DNA of 64,000 nucleotides from Coccinella septempunctata (Eukaryota > Arthropoda > Insecta > Coleoptera > Coccinellidae). Position 1 is the stretch's first letter, and every line of letters begins with the position of its first letter. Shown here in pieces: positions 44,297 to 54,788 of this stretch. The position numbers were made by a program, and so were the translations under genes. The notes under the pieces are model-generated. The model was not told the origin of the DNA, searched no databases, and saw nothing but the letters and a program-made list of their open reading frames with translations. The DNA lies in contig NC_058195.1 of NCBI RefSeq assembly GCF_907165205.1, positions 17,422,001-17,486,000 of the forward strand, given 5' to 3'.

Positions 44297-45029
44297 TATA
44301 AAGGATTGAATAGCCGATGTCACCCCGACTCTATTTTTAATCGAAGTATGTTGAAAAACTGTCCAAAATGATTGTGAAGTTTCATAAACACTAGGGTTGA
44401 GTTTTTCTTCTCATGAAGAAACAACTAAATTGGAAAAAGGTGCGATGACATCAAGACGTCCTTTTACTTCAATTAAAAAAAGTCAAGACTTTACGTAAAA
44501 AATTTAAAGCGTAAATTGAGAACTAGTGATTATCATTTTTGAATGGAGATTCTTGAGGTTTTACGGAAGTAAATTTTTGGTTCACTGAGATACTGGTAGT
44601 CGCCGCCCTCTTAAGATTCCTCTTAGTGAACCAAAAATGTAACAGTAAGTCGAAGGGAGTACTAAAAAATATCGCAATTGAATGCGCTTCTTGGAAAATT
44701 TTCAAGGATGTACTAAGTATTTTACATTGTGGACATTAACATCAACTTATTGTCAAGTTCAAGAATCCGCAACTCCATTTCCTTAGTAGTTGCATGTAAC
44801 ATTATATTGAGATGTTCCGATGAAGGAAACATAGCCCGAAGTATGCAGACGCAATAACAATGTCTCAGTCGACGTCCCCAACATTGAGGTGAACCCTAAT
44901 TGGAATTAAGTCTCGAGACTTAACACAAAGATATTTGATATTTTTCTTTCTAGTCATGAATCAGGTTTGACCCGTTACATGGCAAACCGTTGTTTTGGCC
45001 TTTTTTGTTGATCCAGGATCAGGACAATG
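44297..45029. other. Unassigned region with a hairpin
   Basis: No gene recognised. A long-loop inverted repeat, TTTTTGGTTCACT (about 44573) and AGTGAACCAAAAA (about 44626), lies here without target duplications. Confidence 0.3.
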
Positions 45030-46030
45030 CCTAATTGCAATCTCGCAATGAATCTTGCAATCACTGCTAAAAAACTCTTCGCGTGATGCAGATCAACCTG
45101 CGCTAACCGGGTGAAGATGAAGGATTGTTTTATGGGATGTTTGCGCCCTCCTTCATCTCCACCGGTCCGTCCTCGAATTCCATATGAGAGATTACGTCTA
45201 CTGAATTCGAGCAGGTCTCTTGACCCAGAATCAGACCCCATCCATCAGATAACTCTGCTCAGTCCCACGTGGCGCAGACGATGTCTCAGCCTCCCCAGGA
45301 TATAATGACTTTATACACCACAGTCTGCTTCGACAGGAAGTGCGGGTGGATCAGAAATCCAAGCAACTGCAAGAAGCCGAGGAGCGGCCCGAAAACCTGG
45401 AAAGGTCTCCAACAGAGCTTAATCCTTTTGATATCTGAGATATCTGGGATAAGTGAATGTTCCTCTGGGGAGGAGTGTGAAAGCCGCAAGCGTGAAGTCA
45501 TAGTCATACATCAAGAAGCTGAAGATCATGAAGCAGAGCAAAAATTTAAAAGTGACGAGATGATCTCACTTTCAGGCAGAGATCTGATAGTAAAATCCTC
45601 CGAGGTAACTTGAACAAGTTTAGGGAAGTTCCATAATGTATTTTGAATTCTTAAAATTTAATAAAATTTTTATAAATTGTATTGTTTCAGATTGTTTTTT
45701 CTTACACTACGGTTATTATATTGTTTTCTTTCGGATTGGATGTTCAATGTAATTTTGTGAATGTTGTCCTTGTTTTTTGAACATTCAACCCTGGACTGGG
45801 GTACTTTTTGTTTGGTCTACTAGTCATATTTGATAGTCGAGCAATGAATGATATCATGGAAAAAATTGATATTAATGAGTTGAAGACTGATGCTTTAGAT
45901 GAAAGTGACCTTATCGGGAAGCACCCGAAGAGTAGCCAGGTTTTGAGTTTATTACATGTACATGAATGTGAGAAGTATCGGCAAGAACCATTTTTTTTTT
46001 AAGTTTAACGTTGATGTAATCGTCTTGACC
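45030..46030 (+). mobile_element. Composite LINE fragments, copy 1 of a duplicated block
   Basis: This block recurs at 49880-51020 with the same order of parts. (a) A 260-bp segment with TGCAGATCAACCTGCGCTAA. (b) The 3' end of the LINE found at 59720-59907 (TCTCCAACAGAGC, AATCCTTTTGATATCTG, TCCTCTGG, GAGGAGTGTGAAAGC). (c) An ORF1-like C-terminal stretch, here shortened. (d) The start of an endonuclease ORF from 45808 (MNDIMEKIDINELKTD ... LSLLHVHECEKY). It is cut at 46044 by the next element. All parts are non-functional. Confidence 0.7.
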
Positions 46031-46043
46031 GAAACATGGAATA

Positions 46044-46689
46044 CAGGGTCTTTCACGAGGAACCTCACCCATATTTATACGGGAAACCACTGAACGTATT
46101 TTCATGAAATTCAGCACTTATAAGTATTTCACGATGCTGATGAAATCTAAAATATTTTCAAGGCATGAGCACCTCCGGTTTTTCCGGAAATGACGTCAAC
46201 TTTCGTTTTTCAAATTAGAACACCATTTTTTTATTGCAGAAATAGATTGCTTAGAAAATTTCAAGTTATTTTGATGTAACATTTTTCAGTTCTGGTTGAA
46301 AAATTCTCTCTGAGCGGGAAAATTCGAAAAAAAAATCGAAAATAGAGCTCCGCTGAAACAAGAATAACTTCGAGGTTTTTGGATGGAAAATTTTCATTTT
46401 TGGGATTTTTCAAGATGTAAGATTGATGTATCCACTTTAAAAATCGAAATCGCGATTCATGATACAGGGGGTGAAAAAATCGCTTTCAAAGTTAGGGATG
46501 ACAAAATCGTGAAAAATCAATTTTTTCAAATTAGAACCCCATTTTTTTATGGCAGATATTGAATCTACGTTAAAAAATGATGTGAGTGTATGCATCACAC
46601 CCTTGCCCTAAAGTGGATATTTTCTGAGTTATTCACAAAAAACTGTTTTTCGTCTTGAATTTTCAGCTATTTCTTTTCCCCTCACGCCA
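46044..46689. mobile_element. MITE-like arm beginning CAGGGTC
   Basis: After TA at 46042-46043 the sequence CAGGGTCTTTCACGAGGAAC begins a stretch with two similar inner blocks (ATTAGAACACCATTTTTTTA and ATTAGAACCCCATTTTTTTA, 300 bp apart) and an inner CAGGGGGTG at 46466. No matching inverted right end was found, so it may be the left arm of a larger broken element. Confidence 0.45.
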
Positions 46690-48710
46690 AAAAGATAAAA
46701 TTTTCAGGAACTGTTACTTAAACCATGTTTTAGATTTTACTACCCTAATATGCAAGAGAAAAAAGTTACAGGTTGTTCCTAAATAGATGGCGAATTTTGA
46801 TTCGAATTAGTATCGGAAACCTCTTTATTTCAACTAATTGGCCATCGGTTTTCTCTCCAGTGATAAATAAATAATTCCTTATGAACCATATGCAAAAACT
46901 TACCATGTTTCACATTCTCTCGACGATGTAGTCGTCGATGAGGATTCAGTTTATGACTTTGCCAATATGCTTGCACATCTTATCACGTTGATTGTTGTCG
47001 ATGTTGAAGATAACCTTAATTATCCATTCATACTACTGACTAAATTAGAAACGTTTTCCATTTTTGGAATAGAGCTTTGATCTCTCAGGTGAGTCTCTCC
47101 ATTCTGTTCATTCCTAAGTCAATACAGTTTGATACATTGTGGTCAACTTTTATTTGTGTATTTTTTTGATTGATGATTGACTGTCAACTTGATCCTTTTG
47201 TATTTTTTGTATTATTGTGATATCGTTGTTGTGTTTGAAATTGTTTTTTCATTAATTGTAGCCTGAGAAAGGTGAGAAATAAACCACCGAAACGTCGCCA
47301 TAGAGATCTAGGTTTTTATTGTTCCTTCAACCGATATCAACATTCTTAAAATTCCTCTTTATTCAGTAGCATTTTGTGTTTACTATTAATTTGGTGATAA
47401 TTCGTATTAAGTTATAAAATCGATCACTATGCCTAATTTTACCAATGAAGATTATTTAAATCTCATTCTACTTCATGGAGAATGTAATAAAGTTGTAGAT
47501 AGAACGATTCGACCGTTCATTGAGAGGTTTCCTGACCGACCCAGACCAACGAGAGATACCATTAACAGAACCATGACAAACTTGAGAAATGTCGGATCTT
47601 TCGTTAAGAAAACTATACACAGAGAAAAAAGTGTAGTAGAAGATGAGAACAACGAAATTACAGTTCTTGCATATTTTCGTGTGAATCCTCAAAATTCTCT
47701 CAAAGATGCCGAGATTGATCTGGGATTATCTCAATCGAGTGTTTGGAGAATATTAAAAAAACATAAAATGCACCCATATAAATTCAATAGGGTACAGCAT
47801 TTGAAGGAAACTGATTTCGTCAGGAGAACAGAGTTTTGCGAAGCTATGATGATTCGATTTCAAGAGAATGAAAACTTTTTGGACTGTATAATTTGGACAG
47901 ATGAATCTAAATTCACAAAGAATGGTTCTTTCAATAGGCATAACAGTCATTATTGGGATGAAGAGAACAACCACCACTTCAGACAATGGAACTTTCAAGA
48001 GACCTGGAGTTTCAATGTTTTTTGCGCCATCAAAAATAATGCAATTCTCGATGTTCACATTTATGATGGGACTTTAACTGGTAAGATAGAACACTACACA
48101 TGTTTGCATTATTTAAAGAATGTTCTCCCTTAGGAGATAGATATTCTGACATATTGACTCAAATAATTGAGCCGCTAGTACAGAACCATAATGACTTATG
48201 GTATCAACAAGATGGCACGCCTCCACACAATTCACTCAATGTGTCAAATATCCTCTACAGGCTATTTGAAAATCGATGGTTGGCGAACAATGGTCCACAT
48301 CTTTGGCCACCACGTTCTCCCGATTTAACTCCTTTAGACTATTATGTTTGGGGTAGGATAAAAAATATTGTCTACTCAACTCCCCTGACTAATAAAGAGG
48401 ACTGCATAGAACGAGTCAGAAATGCGTTCAGGTTTGTTTAGATTTTTAGATTCATAGTTTTGAAACTCAATTTGGTTTTTAAACACTTTTGCAGATCTAT
48501 TCCTCCCGATGAAATAAGAGAAGCAACGCACGAAGCATTCCTGAGACGTATAAATAAATGTCTAGAAATTAACGGTCAAAACTTTGAGCATCTTCTCTAG
48601 TTATAACTGCGAGAGTTTGCCATGGTTCTCCTAATAGTAACTTGAAGTCGGTTTCAAGAAGGGGTGAAAAATCTACAGCATGGTTCAAATAACAGTTCCT
48701 GAAAATTTCA
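46690..48710 (+). mobile_element. DD41D transposon with near-intact transposase
   Basis: Imperfect inverted repeats flank the transposase: AAATTTTCAGGAACTGTTAC near 46690 and the complement (AACAGTTCCTGAAAATTT) near 48690-48708, continuing through AACCATG.T.TAGATTTT. Just outside the right end begins a TACTCC-family element lacking its own terminus. A CCTGAGAAAGGTG...CACCGAAACG motif lies at 47260-47300, upstream of the coding start. Confidence 0.65.
47429..48600 (+). pseudogene. DD41D Tc1/mariner-superfamily transposase (one frameshift, one intron)
   Basis: This DDE transposase would cut and rejoin element ends at TA. From the ATG at 47429: an N-terminal helix-turn-helix (residues about 1-60), a second one with IDLGLSQSSVWRILKKHKMH, first catalytic Asp at residue 158 in IIWTDESKF, second Asp at 48211-48213 in YQQDGTPPH, and third Asp at 48337-48339 in SPDLTPLDYY. 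There are 41 residues between the last two, the spacing described for the rosa/DD41D group. A single-base shift near 48130 separates 47429-48133 from the continuing frame. A 63-bp GT-AG intron at 48432-48494 joins NAFR to SIPPDEIREA and leads to the stop at 48598-48600. One frameshift makes this copy probably inactive, but it is the best preserved of its group here. Confidence 0.85.
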
Positions 48711-48711
48711 T

Positions 48712-49870
48712 TTCACTCTGTATAGTACGAAAATGTGGGGTTATGACGCTTGTCAGAACATTTTTTGGTTTCAAATCAACGCTTTGTTGCCCGTTCTACG
48801 TAAAAGCGTCTGTTATTACGTATTTTATCACAATGTCGAATCTCTGCGGAGAATATGAGACGAACATAATTGAAGTTTATAGAAACCGATTGAAGACATA
48901 CCAAATCCAGTTATTTGCATGGAAAATACAAGAGATCAGTATAGGTAATATCATAATATGCACTAGCTTGAGGAGAGTCAATGTTCGTTATCTTCTTCGG
49001 CTAAGGTTTGAATATACATTACATCAGTTCTAGATTTCAAAAATATTAACCCTAAATTGAAATGCATATGATGCAGTGGTTTGGAATGGGTAGATATCTC
49101 CCGAAGGAATTAACAGATAATTACAAGAATGTTGAATTCTCCAACAAAAATCGTCTTGCATCAATATAGGTGAAAGAAATTGAAGGAAGTTTCAAGTCAA
49201 GATGGACTTCACCTTTAAACTTTATTTCACATGAATAAACAATTAACAGGACAACTGGCGCATATTTGTGGCTGTTCATCTTAATACATTGATATACTAA
49301 TAATAATTAGGTATTTATTGGCACCTTGAGACATTTACAATGTATAGGACAAGTCAAATGAATATGGAAAAATCAATTTTCGGGAACTTATTCTACGATG
49401 ACATTCATCGAAAATCCTGCAGTAACTTTTCGCATTTGTTCGTCTAAAATAAAATGCCATCACTTTTTAGGGTCTCCCAATAGAAGGAAATTCTTTGTCA
49501 TTCTCTTCATTCACAATCTTTCTGATTGTGGAAATATTCAGCTGAAATATAAGTCATTCAGATGAAACATTATATAAATTCTTTTACATTGAATATGTTC
49601 GCTACTGTCTGACGTATTGTGAATATTGAATATCAGGGTATAACTATTTGAATGAGCGGATCTGAATTCTGAGTAGCACTTCCTGAAACCCTGTCTCTTT
49701 TTTTCAATCACTTTCGGCATTTCCGTATTGAAAATTGATATTAGTTGTGGCAACGGCGTTATGACATTAACGACATTTCATGAGTGCCAACCTTACTCCG
49801 TTCTAGTTACAAAAACTTGAGAGAATTATTTCATGGCCAACCAACTGCTAAAATAAATATGAATGGAGTA
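48712..49870 (-). mobile_element. TACTCC-family element, inverted, left terminus missing
   Basis: It begins within the family sequence at CATTTCACTCTGTATAGTAC and ends with GAATGGAGTA before TA at 49871. The missing terminal 45 bp would lie on the side of the DD41D transposon at 46690-48710, so that insertion or a deletion removed it. Confidence 0.75.
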
Positions 49871-50267
49871 TAATAATTGTACCCTCGCAATGAACCTTGC
49901 AATCACAGCTAAAAAAACTCTTCGCGTGATGCAGATCAACCTGCGCTAACCGGGTGAAGATGAAGGATTGTTTTATGGGATGTTTGCGCACTCCTTCATC
50001 TCCACCGGTCCACCTACTCTAGAATCGGACCCCATCCACCAGATAACTCTGCTCAGTCCCACGTGGCGCAGTGCGGGTGTATCAGGAATCCAACCGACTG
50101 CAAGAAGCCGAGGGGCGGTCCGAACCTAACCACCACCACGACCCCGAAAACCTGGAAAGGTCTCCAACAGAGCTCAATCCTTTTGATATCTGGGATAAGT
50201 GAATGTTCCTCTGGACCGTAGTGTGCAAGCCGCTAAAGTCATAATCATACATCAAAAAGCTGGAGAT

Positions 50268-50449
50268 CATGAAGCAGAGCAAAAAACTGACGAAAATTTC
50301 TATAAGAGATGATCTCACTTTCAGGCAGATATCTGTCGGTAAAATCCTCAGAGGATACTTGAACAAGTTTAGGGAAGAGCCATCGGACAAACTTTATGTT
50401 AGGAGGAATACACTGTTTGTGAATGGAAAATTCCTTACAATTGAATAAC
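50268..50449 (+). pseudogene. LINE ORF1-like C-terminal fragment
   Basis: An open stretch ending at TAA (50447-50449) reads ISIRDDLTFRQISVGKILRG, then YLNKFREEPSDKLYVRRNTL, then FVNGKFLTIE. The pattern of a basic helical stretch followed by 'R.N.LFVNGK' resembles the C-terminal domain of LINE ORF1 nucleic-acid-binding proteins. It lies about 350 bp upstream of the endonuclease start, the expected ORF1-ORF2 order. This is an inference from pattern only. Confidence 0.5.
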
Positions 50450-50800
50450 ATTATTCCATTTACTTCCAAATAAAGTTGGTCAAAAAAAAACCCTCAAAGG
50501 TTAGAAGCTTAGGAAAACCTTAGTTTTTGAGATCGCAATCCAAAACTGGGGGTCAACCATAGCATGTGGTAGAACTGTGTATGGGTTGGTGGCTTTGGAT
50601 TGCTTTCTGCCAATCGTTCCATAATTTTTGAATTATCTCAGAGTTAAAATTTAATGAAATTTATATCAATTGTATTGTTTCAGATTATTTTTTCCTACAC
50701 TACGTTTATTATATCGTTTCCTTTCGGGTTGGATATTCGATGTGATTTTGTGAATGTTGTCCTTGTTTTTTGAACATTCAACCCTGGACTGGGGTACTTT

Positions 50801-51150
50801 TTGTTTGGTCTACTAGTCATATTTGATGGTCGAGCAATGAATGATATCATGGAAAAAATTGATATTAATGAGTTGAAGACTGATACTTTAGATGAAAGTG
50901 ACCTTATTGGGAAGCACCCGAACAGTAGCCAGGTTTTGAGTTTATTACATATACATGAATGTGAGAAGTATCGGCAAGAACCATTTTTTTTTTTGAGTTT
51001 AACGTTGATGTAATCGTCTTAACCGAAACTATGGAATATAGATGATGTGCGTCAGTTTACCATTCCGGATTATGTTGTCTATTATAATGAATCACATATA
51101 AATCAAAATGATGATGTTGTTATGTATATAAGATCTAATAAATCTCACAG
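50801..51150 (+). pseudogene. LINE ORF2 endonuclease N-terminal fragment
   Basis: The first 64 or so codons are open; a slip in a T run then moves the frame to VDVIVLTETWNIDDVRQFTI. The endonuclease nicks target DNA to prime reverse transcription. Only its first third remains; it runs into the ribozyme-family sequence at 51166. The copy at 45808-46002 is shorter. Confidence 0.65.
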
Positions 51151-51165
51151 TGTTGAATTGAGGAT

Positions 51166-51325
51166 AGTAGATGCTGACCATGGTCAGCATCTACTCTTTG
51201 TAGACGAAATGAAAATTCTGGTAATACTTCGAGCGATGGTAGTTTGTTAGTTCGATTTAGATCGTAACATTCTTTGATTTAATTATCTGCGGATGTTATG
51301 CATCTGAATTAATTTGTTTAATATT
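51166..51325 (+). mobile_element. Half copy of the ribozyme-bearing element, with perfect 30-bp palindrome
   Basis: It starts with a perfect 30-bp palindrome (51166-51195, half-site AGTAGATGCTGACCA) centred on the hammerhead cleavage region. It then follows the outer arm of the 40271-41090 element: ACTTCGAGCGATGGTAGTTT, TTCGATTTAGATCGTAACA, TGTTATGCATCTGAATTA. The CTGATGA and GAAA core is absent, so this copy has no ribozyme. Confidence 0.6.
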
Positions 51326-53389
51326 TCATAAAAACTACATCATTTTCGTCAGAAGGAGTATTCCCTATTACAATATTTCGTAATATATCTAGCTTTACAC
51401 CTATTTTTGTAATGGACAAAAATTGCAAACATCAAGTCCGAGGCTGGAGATTTTCAGGTTGGTCCCCTGGTTTGGTTTTACAACCCGAAAACGTTATCAT
51501 TGGCTATCGCCAAAGCTGCAAAATTCTTGGAAAGATCCCTGAAGAGGATAGACGACCTTGTCCACCGAATTCACTAGCCACCAGAAGGGAAGTCAAAAGT
51601 CGTCCACTTCAACAATTTGACCCCTTACGCTGGAAATCACGATCTACCGAAGGAGGGGATGGCTTTTCAGAAGTTTATGTTCCTGTAGCAGAAAATTCTA
51701 CATGCGGGTACTAGATAGCAGCCAAGAGACCTTAGTATGCCTGCTCATTACACACAAATCTTCAAATGTCCAGACTGTCCAGAGGCATTGCTAGAGAGTT
51801 CTCCAAGAAATTCGGTCAACTCCAAACACCAAGGGTCAGGAAAATGTTTTTTCCCTTATTAACAAGAAGCGTTTCAGAGGGGATGTGCAGGTTATTCCTG
51901 TAGTACCAAATTCACAGCCTTTAGAAAATATGGACCAAATGAATAAGGTAATAATAGGTAATTTGCAATCGTCTGAGTGTCCTCTATTCACAGTTAAGCT
52001 ATGCAAATTCAACTATGGAACACTATACTATACTATAGAACTGTTAAGCCAGTTTTGTGTAAAACATACAATATCATCATCGTCATCACAATTCAGAGTA
52101 ATCTTGGAAACATTGGATTTTAAATCGCGTACATCTTAATACAGGAGAGAAGAGCCATCACATATGAATATTATTCTTGAAAGCTCCAAAAACTGATATG
52201 AAATATTTATTTCAAATCCTTTTCAGTTGATACTCAAAACTTTGGCCTTACCTTCCTACATTCCTGAGCCTAGATGAGCTAATACTTGTGTATTTTGGAC
52301 AATTCCTTCTAGTCGTAGAGCTGTCAGCGTCGCCGCCAGGTAATCAACTACCTGAACTTGCAAGTGCGTGCTGACTCATTTGTACATGTCAGCACAGGAT
52401 CAGTACTAAATCATATTTTATTAGCCTAGGAGCCATTATAGAACTATTGCCGGTTTTTGCGATCATCTCTTGGACTATTCGTTTTTTTCAATAGATAATA
52501 TTTTGTTATATCCTAGGTTATATCCCATTTATAAACAACTGGTTGGAACCATCAACTATGAGATAGGTAAGGCCGGTCCAAACTACTCGTGCTCGTAGGA
52601 TGGCTATGCTCGTCGAACCGCTCGAGGTATGTGGACTACAACAATGAAGCGGTTCCTTGCGAGTCAAAGCCAGGTTGTCTATGGTCAAACTGAGATAACG
52701 AGGACACAAATGGTAGAACGAACACGACAGCGAGAAAGATGAGCAATCTGCAATACCAGCCTACTAGACAAACCCAAGAAGTGCGAGCACAAGCATGAGT
52801 ACTGTGGACTGATCTTTAAAGATAACAATCAGATAAATTCCCGTTTATTCCTGGAACATCCTAAGAATTGATCTCCCTGTAATTTCCGACTGCAAAAACT
52901 TTACAATGATTGGTAAGAAGAGTTTACATCAGGATATACAGGACAATCAATATATTCGGAAATCTTCCGCAAGAGAAAATTATCATTTTGTTTCTCTGGT
53001 ACATCGAGAAAGTCAACCCGTCATGAGAATATGTCCGAATATCAAGAAGTGAAAATGAATCAGCGTTCAGTACCTAATTGCCAAATTTCATGCTACTGAA
53101 TTGTTCCATTACATGAGATACTCAATATATCTGTGAAAATATTGGTTTAACTGTTTATTTAGCGAAAACAATGTAATAATTTCTAATAAGTAACTCTATA
53201 ATGCCCTCATCGTCATCTTCATTTGTCATCTCTCTTTTTCGACAGGGTTTTCTATGACAGAAGAGTTGTCACAGAACTTTTTTTTTCGGAACAAAACTGT
53301 TCTTCCTATACAGGAGACAAAGTCGGGACCCAAAACAAATACCTATCGAATTCCTCTTACAGATCCACTTCTTCAATGCTGTTTCGATC
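51326..53389. other. Unassigned region with short open frames
   Basis: Open frames at 51412-51714 (100 codons, Arg/Pro-rich) and 51885-52139 (84 codons) show no recognised domain. A CPDCPE string near 51770 recalls a zinc finger but is isolated. The base composition is less AT-rich between 51400 and 52000, as in decayed retroelement coding DNA. No claim of a gene is made. Confidence 0.3.
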
Positions 53390-53675
53390 TTAACACGTTG
53401 ACTGCGTTATGTATTTTTCAAGATTCGTTTACCGTGCGGTATCGGTCCCCGGAGACCGATAGGTATCTAAAATATTTTTCAATGCCATATTGTGTTAGAT
53501 TCCTCGAACGTTACCTTGATTCGAAAAGTCTTACCTTACTATATAAATTTTAAGTTTTGAGCGTTCTGAAAGTTATGGAGTTAGCACATTAGGAAATATT
53601 GGATCTCACTTCAATCGCACCAGAAAAGAGATTCGTATCGGTCCCCGGGGACCGATATCGCAGTCAACGTGTTAA
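53390..53675. mobile_element. piggyBac-type MITE, 278 bp
   Basis: The element (53394-53671) begins CACGTTGACTGCG and ends CGCAGTCAACGTG, perfect 13-bp inverted repeats. It is flanked by TTAA at 53390-53393 and 53672-53675, the invariant piggyBac target. Inside, near each end, lies a palindrome: ATCGGTCCCCGGAGACCGAT (53447-53466 region) and ATCGGTCCCCGGGGACCGAT (about 53637-53656). No transposase is encoded; an autonomous piggyBac elsewhere would have moved it. Confidence 0.9.
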
Positions 53676-54788
53676 TCAATTCTTTAATTTGAAAAATGTT
53701 GGACCGTCAAACAGTTTTGCTGCCAAAATATTACAGAAGTAGCTTTTAACAATTGTCAAATTGCTTATTACTATTCAATCTGGAAATACGATGCCTCAAT
53801 GATTTAATATCACGGTGATCTCGTTCTCATTATACTTTTTTGCATTGTGCTTTACAACATTACAACCAAAGATTATAGAGAAGGAAGATGGGAAACGAAG
53901 CGACTACACTTGCGTGAGCGCCGCCTGGTGGTTCCGTTGTGTATTAAAATACTAAGACTGGTTAAAATATTTATTCAAGGGCCATTTGGCATTTCATGGA
54001 GAGATTTCAACATGGCCGTTTTGTTTACGTTTACTCTATAATCTTTGAGTAAAACAAAGTAAATATTCAGGTTCGATGGGATTATTTTTCAACCCTCTAA
54101 TGTAAGTTCTCTGATGAAAAAAGTGAATATACGATATACTTCAACTTAGCTACTATCATCTTTGAAGCATATCATTTCCATATATAACTAAGGGGTTTTT
54201 GAATTATGGGAATTATAAAATTATAAACAGAATGCTTCAGTTTTTATCCTGAACCAATACAATTAGTAAAATGAATTTTTTGTGTGTGAACACTTTCGCT
54301 GAGGTCTACAAAATTTACAACATGAAAGAAGTGCGAAATATTCAACCGAGAACCATTTACTATAGGTATTTTTCGGGATAATTTCCTTCAGTTTTCAGCC
54401 AGTTTCAGAAAATGCTTCTACATTCTGGTACTCAGACAGAAAATCGTACGAGGTATCAAGCCTTGATGATGCTCATTCAAGAGCTAGAAAGATTTCCGAT
54501 TGCTTAATTTTACCTATGTGCATAGAAAAAGCAGACTGTTTTTCGTTTACATGACCCAACAGAAGACTTAAATTTTTCGAATAGTTCACCCTGATGCGGA
54601 TTTACTATCATAGAATATTCCCTTTTCGATTCCAACCCGTTTTCGAGAGTTATACTGGATTGATCTCTTCATTTTGCTTAGACGCATTCATGGGAGATAG
54701 CATGGAAACTTATTTCCAAATTAATGATCCAGTATATGGCACAACCCTTTTATTATTCATTAAAATTTCATCTGCTTTATAAACTATA
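53676..54788. other. Unassigned region
   Basis: About 1.1 kb without a recognised gene or repeat; open frames of 60-64 codons only. Confidence 0.3.

Larger units (their letters stand above)
49880..51150 (+). mobile_element. Composite LINE fragments, copy 2
   Basis: The fuller copy of the block at 45030-46030. It adds about 270 bp absent there: the end of an ORF1-like frame (50268-50449) and following sequence. Then comes the start of an endonuclease ORF: MNDIMEKIDINELKTDTLDE from 50837, and, after a frameshift in a run of T (50983-50993), VDVIVLTETW and FTIPDYVVYYNESHINQNDD with VVMYIR. The LTETW and Y(Y/F)N.S..NQ(N)D pattern is the start of the apurinic-type endonuclease domain of LINE ORF2. 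Confidence 0.7.

Noticed and set aside
44573..44640. Inverted repeat TTTTTGGTTCACT considered as a hairpin insertion
   Set aside because: The loop is about 40 bases and the flanks show no direct repeat.
47260..47300. CCTGAGAAAGGTG...CACCGAAACG considered as an active hammerhead
   Set aside because: The core reads CTGAGAA instead of CTGANGA, so a conserved base is wrong.
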